A stretch of DNA of 64,000 nucleotides from an uncultured Clostridia bacterium (GCA_934168365.1 CAKPNJ010000004.1:1-64000), one strand, 5' to 3'. Positions 1 to 9,309 are shown, counted from the stretch's first letter. Translations and numbers: made by a program. Notes: generated by a model not told the origin, from the sequence alone.

Positions 1-2
1 AA

Positions 3-134
3 GAAGAAACAAAGCCAGTAACACCAATATTACCAACAACAGGAGATACCTTTATAACAGAAATGATAATACTAGTAACATCTGCAACAGCATATTTAGC
101 AGTATTAGCCCTAAAACACAAAAGATGTAAATAA
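3..134 (+). CDS. C-terminal end of an LPXTG-type wall-anchored surface protein (partial)
   Basis: Only the last 43 codons are present; the gene starts before the window. They contain LPTTGD, a hydrophobic segment of about 20 residues and a short basic tail (KHKRCK), which is the layout of a sortase-anchored wall protein. No recognition domain is visible, so its function cannot be told. It is followed by a strong terminator and then by the dockerin/cohesin locus, so it may be another member of a surface-protein cluster. No sortase gene lies in the window. Confidence 0.75.
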   Translation, partial: EETKPVTPILPTTGDTFITEMIILVTSATAYLAVLALKHKRCK

Positions 135-137
135 CAT

Positions 138-170
138 AAATAAGGTGGTTCATTTGAACCACCTTATTTT
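138..170 (+). terminator. Rho-independent terminator
   Basis: Perfect 10-bp stem AAGGTGGTTC / GAACCACCTT (142-151 and 156-165) with a 4-nt loop, flanked by A and T runs. It ends the partial LPXTG gene. Confidence 0.85.
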
Positions 171-321
171 ATGTCCCTTCAAACCCTTCCTTCCCATGCA
201 TTTAGTGGCAAAAACGCCAAAAATTGACAAAAAAAGATAAGAAAATGTAAAAAACGGCTCAAGACTTGAATTTCCGTAAATACTCAAGAGCTCGAAAGTC
301 TCTCTACTCCAACAATTGCCA

Positions 322-350
322 TTTACAATAAATATAAATATAAGTATAAT
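322..350 (+). promoter_or_regulatory. Predicted sigma-A promoter of the dockerin protein gene
   Basis: TTTACA, 17-bp spacer, TATAAT, about 70 bases before the start codon. The rest of 171-418 has no gene; it holds short imperfect inverted repeats around 258-300 and a motif (266-278) also found upstream of 25612. Confidence 0.55.
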
Positions 351-418
351 AAAAATAGAAAAGACTAATAATTAGTAAAATTAGTTATAAGAGACAAAAA
401 CACAGGAGGGAATGTTTA

Positions 419-3400
419 ATGAAAGTAAAAGTAAGGAGAACAATACCAATTTCGGTATTGATAGTAATGACGCTATCAATAATAGTGACCATAGGAATTT
501 TAACAAGTCCTAGGACCTATGGTGATATAATTGAGAATAGATTTAAAGAAATAGATAGAATATCTTATACTTTACCACAGGGCTCTAGTCTAGATTTCAG
601 TATAATGGATTATGTGGAAACAAGAAGAGATCAAGATACAGGAAAAATAATATATGAAAAGGAATTAGGAGAAATACAAGTATTTTTAGCTGATTATTAT
701 GATAAGGGTATTGATATTGATAAAGCGCTTGAACCAGTGGTTATTCCTGAAACTATAGAAGTAGGTACAAAAGGAGAATATCCTGTTGTTAGAATAATGT
801 CAGAATCCTTTAGTGGTTGTAGAAGTAGTGAAATAAAAATTCCAAGTGGTGTTTTGGAAATTAAAAATAATGCTTTTACTGATTGTCCAAACTTAGAAAA
901 GATAACAGTTGATTCTAATAACTCAAGATATGCAAACAATAATCAGGATGGAATAATATATGATAAAGATGTCAAAGAGCTTATTTGTTACCCAACAGGT
1001 AAGAAAGATACATCATTTCCAATACCAGATGGAATTGAGACTTTACGCTCAAATGCATTTAAAGGAAATTATAACTTAAAAGAAGTAATTTTATCAAAGA
1101 GTGTTAAAGAAGTAACTGGTGCAACATTTGAAGGAACTAGATTGATTGATATAAAAGTGGATGAAGCTAATGAAAATTACTCAAATTATAACAATGATGG
1201 AGCTCTATATAATAAAGATATAAGTAAAATAATTGTTTATCCAAGAGGAAAAGAAGAAACAACATTTACCATTCCTAACAGTGTTACAACAATAGGATAT
1301 GAAGCTTTTGTTAACTGTAATAAAATGATTGAAATAATAATTCCTAAAGGAGTTACGACACTAGAAGATAAAGCCTTTTATTGCTCTGGATTAGAAAATA
1401 TATCCATTCCTGAGAGTGTAACAACAATTGGAAAGAGAGTTTTTGGAGATTGTGATAAATTGACAGAAGTAACTATTCCTGGAACTGTTAAAACAATAGA
1501 TGATGAGACTTTTAGATTTTGCAGAGGATTGAAGAAAGTAATACTTTCTAAAGGCGTTGAAGTAATAGGGAAAAATGCATTTTATAATTGTGATGCTTTA
1601 ACAGATGTAATGATTCCTGGCAGTGTAACAACAATAGGGGAAGAAGCATTTACTAACTGTACTGGATTAACAGAAATAACAATTCCAGAAGGTGTTACTA
1701 CAATAAAAAAACGTGCCTTTGGATGTTGCAATGGATTAACAGAAATAGTAATTCCAGAAACAGTTACAACAATAGAAGATAGTGCTTTTGCTGTATCCTA
1801 TAAACTAAATAAAATATTTATACCAAACAGTGTAACTTCTATTGGAGTAAATATAGGAATTAATGAATTAATAACTGGAAATACTGTTAAAAGTGCAGGT
1901 ATAGTTACAAGAACTAATTCAACTGCACATCAATATGCGATTGACAACAACCTAACAGTAGAATTAGATGACACAAGTCCAACAATTCAATCAATAACTT
2001 ATTCAACAAAAGAAGCAACAAATAAGAATGTAAAAGTAACAATTACAGCAGATGAGCCAATAAAAACAAGTATACTAGATAATAGAGATTGGGAATATGT
2101 ACCTAATACAGATAAAAAATCAATAATAGCAGAATTTTCAAGTAATACAACTAATGAAAAATTAACTATAAAAGATTTGGTCGGAAATTCTACAACAGCA
2201 ACAATTAATATAAATAATATAGACAAAACTGCACCAACAGCAACAATAACAACAGATAAAGAAACATACAATGCAGGAGAAACAGCAGTAATAACGGCAA
2301 CATTTGATAAAGCAATACAAGACTCAACTCCTAAGATATCAATTACAGGAGTATCAACATTAGCAGAGACATCAATGACTAAAAAAACTGATAAAGTATA
2401 TACATATAATTATGTTGTACCAAATAAGACCGGAAAGCAAACGATTACAGTTAGTGGAGCATGTGATACAGTAGGAAACATTATGGAAGCTAATAGCACT
2501 AAAACTTTTAACATTGCTGTAGCATTAAGCAGTATAAAAGTAACAACATCACCAAACAAAACAAAATATATAGAAACTCAAAATTTTGATCCTACAGGAA
2601 TGAAAGTTACAGCAACATATAGTGATGGAACAGAGAAGGAAGTAACAGGATATACAGTGACAGATGGAAGTAACTTAGCATTAGAAAAAACAAGTGTAAC
2701 AATAAGTTATACAGAAAATGGAGTTACAAAAACAACTACACAAGAAATAACAGTAGTAGATAAAGAATTTAGACGTATAGAAATAACAACACCTCCAACT
2801 AAGACAGAATATATAGAAGGGCAAAACTTTAGTAATGAAGGAATGCAAGTTACAGTAATATATGAAGCAAAAAATGAAACAGAAATTGCAAGAGATCTTT
2901 TCTTTTATGAATATACTGTAACAAATGGAGAAAACTTAAAAGTGGGACAAACAAGCGTAACAATAAGTTATACAGATGATGGAATTACAAAAACAGTAGA
3001 ACAGCCAATAACAGTAAAACAAAACTCATTAAGTAGTATAAAAATAACAACAGCACCAAGCAGAACAGCATATATAGAAGGTCAAAATTTTGATACTACA
3101 GGAATGAAAGTTACAGCAACATATGCTAATGGCACAGAAAAAGAAGTAACAGACTATACAGTAACAAATGGAAATAATTTAACAGTAGGAAAAGCAAGTG
3201 TAACAATAAGCTATACAGAAAATGAAGTGACAAAAACGACAACTCAAGCAATAACAGTAAAACAAAAATCATTAAGTAGTATAAGAGTAACAACAGAACC
3301 AGCTAGAAGCATATATGCAGTGGCTGATGAGTTTGATACTTCAGGAATGAAAGTTACAGCAACATATGATAATGGTACAGAAAAAGAAGTAACAGGATAT

Positions 3401-5698
3401 ACAGTAACAGATGGAAATAACTTAACAGAAGAACAAACAAGTGTAACAATAAGTTATACAGAAGGTGGAATTACCAAAACAACAACATGTGCTATTACAG
3501 TAGTAAAAGTGAATTTAAAAAGTATATATATAGAAACAGCACCAGCAAAAACAGAATATATAGAAGGTCAAAACTTTGATGCTACAGGAATGGAAATTAT
3601 AGCGGAATATGAGGGAACTTATGAAGATGGACGTATAGGAAAAGCAGATTATGTTCAAGACAACCAGTATATTATTACAAATGGAAATAACCTACAAGTA
3701 GGACAAACCAGCGTAACAATAAGTTATACAGAAGATGGAATTACAAAAACAGTAGAACAACCAATTACAGTAAAACAAAAATCATTAAGTAGTATAAAAG
3801 TAACAACAGAACCAACTAAAAAAATATATGCAGTGATTGAGAAGTTTGATACTAAAGGAATGAAAGTTACAGCAACATATGATGATGGAACAACAAAAGA
3901 AGTAACAGACTTTATAGTAACAGATGGAAATAACTTAACAGTGGAGCAAACAAGCGTAACAATAAGTTATACAGAAAATGGAATTACCAAAACAACAACA
4001 TGCGACATTATAGTAGTAAAAGTGAATTTAAACAGTATAGAGATAAAAACAGCACCAGCAGAAACAGAATATATAGAAGGTCAAAATTTTGATGATACAG
4101 GAATGGAAATTAGAGCAATGTATGGGGGAACTTATGGAAATGGTGGTTTGGAGACTGTAAAACTTCTTCAACACAATGAATATACTATTACAAATGGAAA
4201 CAACCTACAAGTAGGACAAACAAGTGTAACAATAAGCTATACATATGATGGAATTACAAAGACAGTAGAACAACCAATTATAATAAAACAAAAATCTTTA
4301 AGTAGTATAAAAGTGACAACAGAACCGAATAAAGTAAAATATATTGAGGGGCAAAATTTTGATACTACAGGAATGAAAGTTACAGCAACATATGATAATG
4401 GAACAACAAAAGAAGTAACTGGATATACAGTAACAGATGGAAATAACTTAGCAGTAGGAAAAAACAGTGTAACAATAAGCTATACAGAAAATGGAGTTAC
4501 AAAAACGGTTACACAAGCAATTAAAGTAGTAGATAAAGAATTTAGACGCATAGAAATAACAATACCTCCAACTAAGACAGAATATATAGAAGGACAAAAC
4601 TTTAGTAATGAAGGAATGCGAGTTACGGTAATATATGAAGCAAAAAATGAAACAGAAATTGCAAGAGATCTTTTCTTTTATGAATATACTGTAACAAATG
4701 GAGAAAACTTAAAAATTGGACAAACCAGTGTAACAATAAGTTATACAGATGATGAAATTACAAAAACAGTAACTCAGCCAATAACAGTAAAACAAAAATC
4801 ATTAAGCAGTGTAAAAATAACAACAGCACCAAGCAAAACAGCATATATAGAAGGACAAAACTTTGATCCTACAGGAATGAAAGTTACAGCAACATATGAT
4901 AATGGAACAACAAAAGAAGTAACCGGATATACAGTAACAGATGGAAATAATTTAACAATAGGAAAAACCAGTGTAACAATAAGCTATACAGAAAATGGAG
5001 TTACCAAAACTGTAACACAAGCAATAACAGTAAAACAAAAAACATTAAGTAGTATAAGAATAACAACAGCACCAAGCAAAACAACATATATGCAAGGACA
5101 AAACTTTGATACTACCGGAATGAAAGTTACAGCAACATATGATAATGGAACAGAAAAAGAAGTAACAGGTTATACAGTAACAGATGGAAACAACCTAGCA
5201 TTGGGAAAAACAAGTGTAACAATAAGCTATACAGAAAACGGAGTTACAAAAACAGTGACACAAGCAATAACTGTAACTCAGAAACTAGAGATAAGCTATG
5301 AAGGATATAGTGAAATTGAAAATAAATATATAACTAATATTTCTCCTAATACAGCAATAGAAGAAATGCTAAAAGGAATAAAAACAAATGGAACAGTAAA
5401 AGTATATAAAAACAACAAAGAAGTAGTAAACACTAAAGAAGTAGTATCAACAGGAATGAAAGTAGAAATATTATTAGGTAATGAGAAAAAAGAGTTGACA
5501 ACAGTAGTAAAAGGTGATACAAATGGAGATGGAAAATCAGATTTAAGAGATTTACTACAAGTAAATAAACATAGACTAAATAAAATAACATTAAAAGCAG
5601 AATACTTACTAGCAGGAGATGTAAATGGAGATAATAAGGTAGACGTAAGAGACTTATTACAAATAAATAAATTTAGGCTAGGAAAGATTAGTTACTAA
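419..5698 (+). CDS. Secreted leucine-rich-repeat / Ig-like repeat protein with C-terminal dockerin
   Basis: 1759 aa. An N-terminal signal or anchor segment (about residues 7-30) is followed by BspA-type LRR_5 repeats (about 105-510; recurring 'IPxxVTTIGxxAF' units), two Ig-like domains (about 525-700), eleven Big_3-like Ig repeats (703-1622) and a short linker domain. The end is a type I dockerin at about 1699-1758, with two DxNxDxxxDxRDLLQxNK calcium-binding segments. BspA-like repeats occur in adhesins, and a dockerin normally docks onto a cohesin. The next gene, 18 bases on, encodes a wall-anchored cohesin, so this protein is probably held on the surface non-covalently. No enzyme domain is seen. 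RBS AGGAGGG precedes the ATG. Confidence 0.88.
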   Translation: MKVKVRRTIPISVLIVMTLSIIVTIGILTSPRTYGDIIENRFKEIDRISYTLPQGSSLDFSIMDYVETRRDQDTGKIIYEKELGEIQVFLADYYDKGIDIDKALEPVVIPETIEVGTKGEYPVVRIMSESFSGCRSSEIKIPSGVLEIKNNAFTDCPNLEKITVDSNNSRYANNNQDGIIYDKDVKELICYPTGKKDTSFPIPDGIETLRSNAFKGNYNLKEVILSKSVKEVTGATFEGTRLIDIKVDEANENYSNYNNDGALYNKDISKIIVYPRGKEETTFTIPNSVTTIGYEAFVNCNKMIEIIIPKGVTTLEDKAFYCSGLENISIPESVTTIGKRVFGDCDKLTEVTIPGTVKTIDDETFRFCRGLKKVILSKGVEVIGKNAFYNCDALTDVMIPGSVTTIGEEAFTNCTGLTEITIPEGVTTIKKRAFGCCNGLTEIVIPETVTTIEDSAFAVSYKLNKIFIPNSVTSIGVNIGINELITGNTVKSAGIVTRTNSTAHQYAIDNNLTVELDDTSPTIQSITYSTKEATNKNVKVTITADEPIKTSILDNRDWEYVPNTDKKSIIAEFSSNTTNEKLTIKDLVGNSTTATININNIDKTAPTATITTDKETYNAGETAVITATFDKAIQDSTPKISITGVSTLAETSMTKKTDKVYTYNYVVPNKTGKQTITVSGACDTVGNIMEANSTKTFNIAVALSSIKVTTSPNKTKYIETQNFDPTGMKVTATYSDGTEKEVTGYTVTDGSNLALEKTSVTISYTENGVTKTTTQEITVVDKEFRRIEITTPPTKTEYIEGQNFSNEGMQVTVIYEAKNETEIARDLFFYEYTVTNGENLKVGQTSVTISYTDDGITKTVEQPITVKQNSLSSIKITTAPSRTAYIEGQNFDTTGMKVTATYANGTEKEVTDYTVTNGNNLTVGKASVTISYTENEVTKTTTQAITVKQKSLSSIRVTTEPARSIYAVADEFDTSGMKVTATYDNGTEKEVTGYTVTDGNNLTEEQTSVTISYTEGGITKTTTCAITVVKVNLKSIYIETAPAKTEYIEGQNFDATGMEIIAEYEGTYEDGRIGKADYVQDNQYIITNGNNLQVGQTSVTISYTEDGITKTVEQPITVKQKSLSSIKVTTEPTKKIYAVIEKFDTKGMKVTATYDDGTTKEVTDFIVTDGNNLTVEQTSVTISYTENGITKTTTCDIIVVKVNLNSIEIKTAPAETEYIEGQNFDDTGMEIRAMYGGTYGNGGLETVKLLQHNEYTITNGNNLQVGQTSVTISYTYDGITKTVEQPIIIKQKSLSSIKVTTEPNKVKYIEGQNFDTTGMKVTATYDNGTTKEVTGYTVTDGNNLAVGKNSVTISYTENGVTKTVTQAIKVVDKEFRRIEITIPPTKTEYIEGQNFSNEGMRVTVIYEAKNETEIARDLFFYEYTVTNGENLKIGQTSVTISYTDDEITKTVTQPITVKQKSLSSVKITTAPSKTAYIEGQNFDPTGMKVTATYDNGTTKEVTGYTVTDGNNLTIGKTSVTISYTENGVTKTVTQAITVKQKTLSSIRITTAPSKTTYMQGQNFDTTGMKVTATYDNGTEKEVTGYTVTDGNNLALGKTSVTISYTENGVTKTVTQAITVTQKLEISYEGYSEIENKYITNISPNTAIEEMLKGIKTNGTVKVYKNNKEVVNTKEVVSTGMKVEILLGNEKKELTTVVKGDTNGDGKSDLRDLLQVNKHRLNKITLKAEYLLAGDVNGDNKVDVRDLLQINKFRLGKISY
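2525..5284 (+). repeat. Eleven tandem Big_3-like Ig repeats (about 81-92 codons each)
   Basis: Each unit runs from 'SSIKxTTxPxKxxYIEGQNF' through 'GMKVTATY', 'YTVTDGNNL' and 'TSVTISYTENGxTKT' to 'ITVKQK'. Four subtypes can be told apart by insert length and sequence, in the order A-D-A-C-E-C-E-A-D-A-A. Units 1-3 and 8-10 are near copies, and units 4-5 and 6-7 are near copies, so the array grew by block duplication. Confidence 0.85.
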
Positions 5699-5716
5699 AA
5701 GGAGGAGGAATAAGAA

Positions 5717-6427
5717 ATGAAAGCAAAGTTAATAATTGGAAATATAATTGCAATAATAATTATATTATTAACAAGTGTAACTTATGCAGCAACAGGTACA
5801 GCAGAATTAAAAGCAGATGTTAAAGAAGTGAAAAAGGGAGAAACCTTTACAGTAACACTAGTTGTAGCAAGTGAAGAAGGAATAAATGGAATAAGTACAA
5901 AATATACATATGATACAGACAAGCTAGAGTTAGTAAGTGAAAGCCTAGTAGATACAACTAATTGGAGCAATTTAGGAACATCACCAGAATTAACAATAAT
6001 TTGTAATTCAACATCAAGTATAAAAAGTGCAGATATCTATACTTTGAAATTCAAAGTAAAAGACAACGTAACAGCAGGAAGTGTTGCAACAGTTGAAACA
6101 ACAGATATTTTATTAGACACAGATGCACAAAGTGATTCAGAAGTTACAATATCAGCTAAAAAAGTTGAAGTAAATGTAATAGAAGATAAAAACAACAATA
6201 CAGATGATCCAGGCACCAATAATCCAAGTAATCCAAACGACCCAAACAACTCAAACAACACAAATAATTCTGGCACAAATACAAAGAAACCAGACTCAAC
6301 ATCATCAGGAAGTACATTACCTCAAACAGGAGAAAGCAACGTAATTATTTATATACTTATAGCTATATCAATAATATTTTCAGTTATAAGTTACAAAAAA
6401 TACAACGAGTATAAAAAAATTAAGTAA
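5717..6427 (+). CDS. LPQTG-anchored single-cohesin surface protein
   Basis: 236 aa. A signal peptide ends at about ...VTYA, followed by a cohesin-like domain at about 25-155: 'VKKGETFTVTLVVA', 'GINGISTKYTYDTDKLEL' and 'IYTLKFKVK' follow the cohesin beta-strand pattern. Then come an Asn/Pro/Asp-rich linker (about 158-195), LPQTG at 201-205, a TM helix and a Lys-rich tail. RBS AGGAGGAGG, 18 bases after the dockerin gene, so the two are co-transcribed. Inferred role: sortase-attached docking site for the upstream protein. The cohesin call rests on the strand pattern and on the adjacent dockerin. A generic Ig-like fold is the alternative. Confidence 0.8.
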   Translation: MKAKLIIGNIIAIIIILLTSVTYAATGTAELKADVKEVKKGETFTVTLVVASEEGINGISTKYTYDTDKLELVSESLVDTTNWSNLGTSPELTIICNSTSSIKSADIYTLKFKVKDNVTAGSVATVETTDILLDTDAQSDSEVTISAKKVEVNVIEDKNNNTDDPGTNNPSNPNDPNNSNNTNNSGTNTKKPDSTSSGSTLPQTGESNVIIYILIAISIIFSVISYKKYNEYKKIK

Positions 6428-6434
6428 AAATAAG

Positions 6435-6470
6435 TTCCTTTGAAATAAAATATATTTCAAAGGAATTTTT
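6435..6470 (+). terminator. Rho-independent terminator
   Basis: Perfect 12-bp stem TTCCTTTGAAAT / ATTTCAAAGGAA followed by TTTTT. It closes the dockerin-cohesin operon. Confidence 0.9.
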
Positions 6471-6588
6471 ACATATATAGCAGGATTAAGTTTCTTATAT
6501 AAAAAATTAAATATTTTTTTGAAAATGGTGTATACTAAATACAAAATATTGTGATACAATAACAAAAAAACTAGAGAGGAGATTGGAA

Positions 6589-7998
6589 ATGGATAAAAAA
6601 GAAGCAGAAGAATTAAAAAATAAGTTGTTTAATAAAAAGGAAAATGGTTGGAACTCTAAAACAGCAGAGCAAAAGCAAGAAATTTTTGATTATGCAAGAG
6701 GATATATAGACTATATGAATAAATCAAAAACAGAAAGAGAAATTATAAGTACTTCAACAGAAATAGCACATCAAAACGGATTTAAAGACATAAAAGATTG
6801 CGAAACTTTAAAAGCGGGAGATAAGGTTTACTGGAATAATCGTGGAAAAAGCATGTACCTAGCGATTATAGGAGAGAAAAATATTGAAGAAGGAATAAAT
6901 ATAATTGGTGCACATGCAGATTCTCCAAGATTAGATTTGAAGCCAAATCCTTTATATGAAGATTCAGAATTTGCATACTTAAAAACACATTATTATGGTG
7001 GAATAAAAAAATATCAATGGACTACAATTCCACTAGCCATACATGGTGTTATAGTTAAGACAAATGGTGAAAAAGTAACTGTAAATATAGGAGAAGACAT
7101 GAATGACCCAATATTTACAATTACAGATTTATTACCACATTTAGCACAAGACCAAATGAAGAAAAAATTGGCAGATGGAATTGAAGGAGAAGATTTAAAT
7201 CTTTTAATTGGAAGTATGCCAATAGGTAGCGAAATAGCTGATTCTGTAAAATTAAATATTTTAAATATTTTAAATGAAAAATATAGAATAACAGAAAAGG
7301 ATTTATTAAGTTCAGAAATTGAATTAGTACCAGCAATGCCTTGCAGAAGTATGGGATTTGATAATAGTATGGTTGCAGGTTATGGTCAAGATGATAAAAT
7401 ATGTGTTTATGCATCTTTAACTGCTTTAATGAAAATACAAAATCCTGTTAAGACAGCAGTTTGTATTATATCTGACAAAGAAGAAATTGGAAGTATGGGA
7501 AATACAGGTATGGAATCACATGTGTTTGATACATTCATTTCAGAAATTTTAAATAAATTAGGAGTAAATAGACCTAATTTATTAGAAAAAGTTTTCTGTA
7601 ATTCTAAAATGTTATCAGCAGATGTTGATGCTGGACTAGATCCAATTTATGCAAATGTTTCAGAAAAGAACAATGCATCATATTTAGGAAGAGGAATTGG
7701 ACTAAATAAATATACAGGTGCTAGAGGAAAATCTGGCGCATCTGATGCAAATGCTGAATTTGTTGCAGAAGTTAGAAAAATATTTGAAGAAAATGATGTT
7801 AGATACCAAATTGCTGAACTTGGAAAAGTTGACATTGGAGGTGGAGGCACAATAGCATATATCCTAGCAAATAAAGGGATAGATGTTATTGACTGTGGTG
7901 TACCAGTACTTTCAATGCACTCACCTTATGAAGTTACAAGTAAATTAGATTTATATGAAGCACATAGAGGATATGAAGCATTTTGGAAAAATGCATAG
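6589..7998 (+). CDS. M18 family aminopeptidase
   Basis: 469 aa, the usual size for M18 (aspartyl-aminopeptidase type) cytosolic metallopeptidases that trim N-terminal residues from peptides. Metal-site motifs are visible: HAD in 'GAHADSPRLD' (H109, D111), 'DKEEIGSMG', 'SADVDAGLDP', and a C-terminal 'LSMHSPYE'. The ATG at 6589 is preferred over a TTG at 6583, because the GAGAGGAG ribosome site (6574-6581) is about 7 bases from the ATG but only 1-2 from the TTG. Single-gene unit closed by a terminator. Confidence 0.92.
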   Translation: MDKKEAEELKNKLFNKKENGWNSKTAEQKQEIFDYARGYIDYMNKSKTEREIISTSTEIAHQNGFKDIKDCETLKAGDKVYWNNRGKSMYLAIIGEKNIEEGINIIGAHADSPRLDLKPNPLYEDSEFAYLKTHYYGGIKKYQWTTIPLAIHGVIVKTNGEKVTVNIGEDMNDPIFTITDLLPHLAQDQMKKKLADGIEGEDLNLLIGSMPIGSEIADSVKLNILNILNEKYRITEKDLLSSEIELVPAMPCRSMGFDNSMVAGYGQDDKICVYASLTALMKIQNPVKTAVCIISDKEEIGSMGNTGMESHVFDTFISEILNKLGVNRPNLLEKVFCNSKMLSADVDAGLDPIYANVSEKNNASYLGRGIGLNKYTGARGKSGASDANAEFVAEVRKIFEENDVRYQIAELGKVDIGGGGTIAYILANKGIDVIDCGVPVLSMHSPYEVTSKLDLYEAHRGYEAFWKNA

Positions 7999-8000
7999 AA

Positions 8001-8031
8001 TAAAAAGCTCTCATTTCGAGAGCTTTTTTTG
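8001..8031. terminator. Bidirectional terminator between M18 peptidase and the Cys-rich genes
   Basis: Stem AGCTCTC / GAGAGCT (8006-8012, 8018-8024) with T runs on the plus side and A runs on the other. It can also end the minus-strand gene at 8036. Confidence 0.85.
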
Positions 8032-8035
8032 AGGT

Positions 8036-8200
8036 TTATTTACTGCTATGGTCTTTCCAAGCATTGCACTGCCGATTTTTGCCATCACAAGTTGTGGGAA
8101 AAGGGCAGGCTTCAGTTTGATACAAAGCACAAGTAATTTTCATACTTGCAGATGTTTTATTGCTTTGTTGCTTGGACTTTTTCTCAAGTTGCACACTCAT
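8036..8200 (-). CDS. Small cysteine-containing protein (54 aa), unknown function
   Basis: A 54-codon ORF from ATG (8200) to TAA (8036) with an AAGGAGGA site 7-8 bases upstream. The N-terminal half is Lys/Gln/Ser-rich. The C-terminal half carries four cysteines in CALYQTEACPFPTTC...C spacing, suggesting a small metal-binding or disulfide-linked knuckle. It uses CGG for Arg and other GC-richer codons unlike the surrounding core genes. It sits directly downstream of, and in the same direction as, another Cys-rich gene. I do not recognise the family. Confidence 0.6.
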   Translation of the reverse strand: MSVQLEKKSKQQSNKTSASMKITCALYQTEACPFPTTCDGKNRQCNAWKDHSSK

Positions 8201-8283
8201 AAAATAATCCTCCTTATATATGTAATATTTACATTATATGCACAAGATTCAAAATTTAGAACTGAGTAGATTAATAAAACACA

Positions 8284-8319
8284 AAAAAATCACAGTCAGA
8301 AATTTCTGACCGTGATTAC
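8284..8319 (-). terminator. Terminator of the 115-aa Cys-rich gene
   Basis: Read on the minus strand: AATCACGGTCAGAAATTTC pairs with TGACTGTGATT (one G-U/mismatch), followed by seven T. It separates the two Cys-rich genes. Confidence 0.85.
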
Positions 8320-8334
8320 ATGTTGTTTCCCTAA

Positions 8335-8682
8335 TTATTTAATGGAATGATATCCACTGAAACAATGGGGATGTGTGGGGTCCTCAAGATTCAATTCGAA
8401 ACTTTTGGTGCCAGAGTTCTGGCAGTGAGAAGATTTGAAACAATTCTCACATGTGGGCTTGACATAGCAGTAGGGAATATCACAACCATTGCTCACACGA
8501 GAGGAAAATTCAAAAATTTCACTGTCCTTTGTAGGACTGGCACAAACGCTGTACAAGTTGCAACTTGCACAGCCTGAAGGCTGATAGCAGGAATAATCCT
8601 GCTTGGCACTGACCCCTTTGTTTACACAATGTGCTCTGAGGCACCGTGTACAATTAATTTTTTTTTCAATTCTCGTCAACAT
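8335..8682 (-). CDS. Cysteine-rich repeat protein (115 aa), unknown function
   Basis: 115 aa with 13 cysteines. They fall into three related blocks: C-x2-C-x4-C near the N-terminus, then two copies of C-x5-C-x2-C-x5-C ('SCYQPSGCASCNLYSVC' and 'YCYVKPTCENCFKSSHC'). That is an internal duplication compatible with zinc or iron-sulfur knuckles. There is no signal peptide or TM segment. AGGAGG lies 9 bases before the ATG. Codons are GC-richer than in the flanking genes (CGG Arg used), suggesting acquisition. I do not recognise the family. Confidence 0.72.
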   Translation of the reverse strand: MLTRIEKKINCTRCLRAHCVNKGVSAKQDYSCYQPSGCASCNLYSVCASPTKDSEIFEFSSRVSNGCDIPYCYVKPTCENCFKSSHCQNSGTKSFELNLEDPTHPHCFSGYHSIK

Positions 8683-8811
8683 GTATAAAATCCTCCTGTA
8701 TTAAAAAGTTTGCAACTCATATTATACCACGTTTACATAAGAAATGCAAATTTTATTTAAAGTAACACTCTTAAAACATTAATTTTAAAAGATTTATTGC
8801 GTTATTTTTGC

Positions 8812-8850
8812 AACAAAAAACACACAAAACATTAATTTTGTGTGTTTTTT
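8812..8850. terminator. Terminator of the tRNA-Arg gene
   Basis: 9-bp stem CACACAAAA / TTTTGTGTG with T runs on both strands. On the minus strand it follows the tRNA by a few bases. Confidence 0.85.
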
Positions 8851-8851
8851 A

Positions 8852-8928
<77 letters not shown>

Positions 8929-9021
8929 AATTAGTATAATTTCTATAACAAATATTATAATAACACGATTTAAACGATGTGTCAATAAAAATTGTAAAAA
9001 TACTATAAAAAATTATAGTAT

Positions 9022-9309
9022 TTAATCTAATAATATAATTGGATTTTTCTTTCTAGCTCTATATAAAGTTATTTTATTTCCCATAGTTTGAACACAAACA
9101 GCATTTATACTATCTGCAATTTCGTTTCCTAAAGCCTTTACATCTTCGCCAGAAGACTCTAATACATTTATTTTTATCAATTCTCTAGCTTCTATAGCGT
9201 CATCTAATTGTTTTAATAAATTCTCAGATAAACCTGCTTTCCCAATTTGAAAAATAGGGTCAATTGAATTTGCTAGGCTTCTTAAATAAGCTCTTTGTTT
9301 ACTTGTCAT
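9022..9309 (-). CDS. yhbY: YhbY family (CRM domain) RNA-binding protein
   Basis: 95 aa covering a single CRM (CRS1-YhbY) domain: 'LTSKQRAYLRSLA'-type start, 'PIFQIGKAGLSENLLKQLDDAIEARELIKINVL' and the GNKITLYR end. Bacterial YhbY binds pre-50S ribosomal particles. The start is the ATG at 9309, about 8 bases after GAAAGAGGA. An ATG two codons earlier (9315) lies too close to the site, and the longer upstream reading frame has no ribosome site. It lies on the minus strand behind the GDT1-type gene. Confidence 0.9.
   Translation of the reverse strand: MTSKQRAYLRSLANSIDPIFQIGKAGLSENLLKQLDDAIEARELIKINVLESSGEDVKALGNEIADSINAVCVQTMGNKITLYRARKKNPIILLD

Noticed and set aside
258..300. Riboswitch in the leader of the dockerin gene
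   Set aside because: Only short imperfect inverted repeats are present, lying upstream of the predicted promoter at 322-350, and no known riboswitch core was recognised.
2525..5284. Regular DNA repeats that might look like a CRISPR array
   Set aside because: The period is about 240-270 bases, the frame is open throughout and the repeats are protein Ig domains. No CRISPR array or cas gene was seen anywhere.
8048..8577. Plus-strand ORFs of 73 and 76 codons
   Set aside because: They lie opposite the two minus-strand Cys-rich genes, which have proper ribosome sites and terminators. The plus-strand frames have neither.
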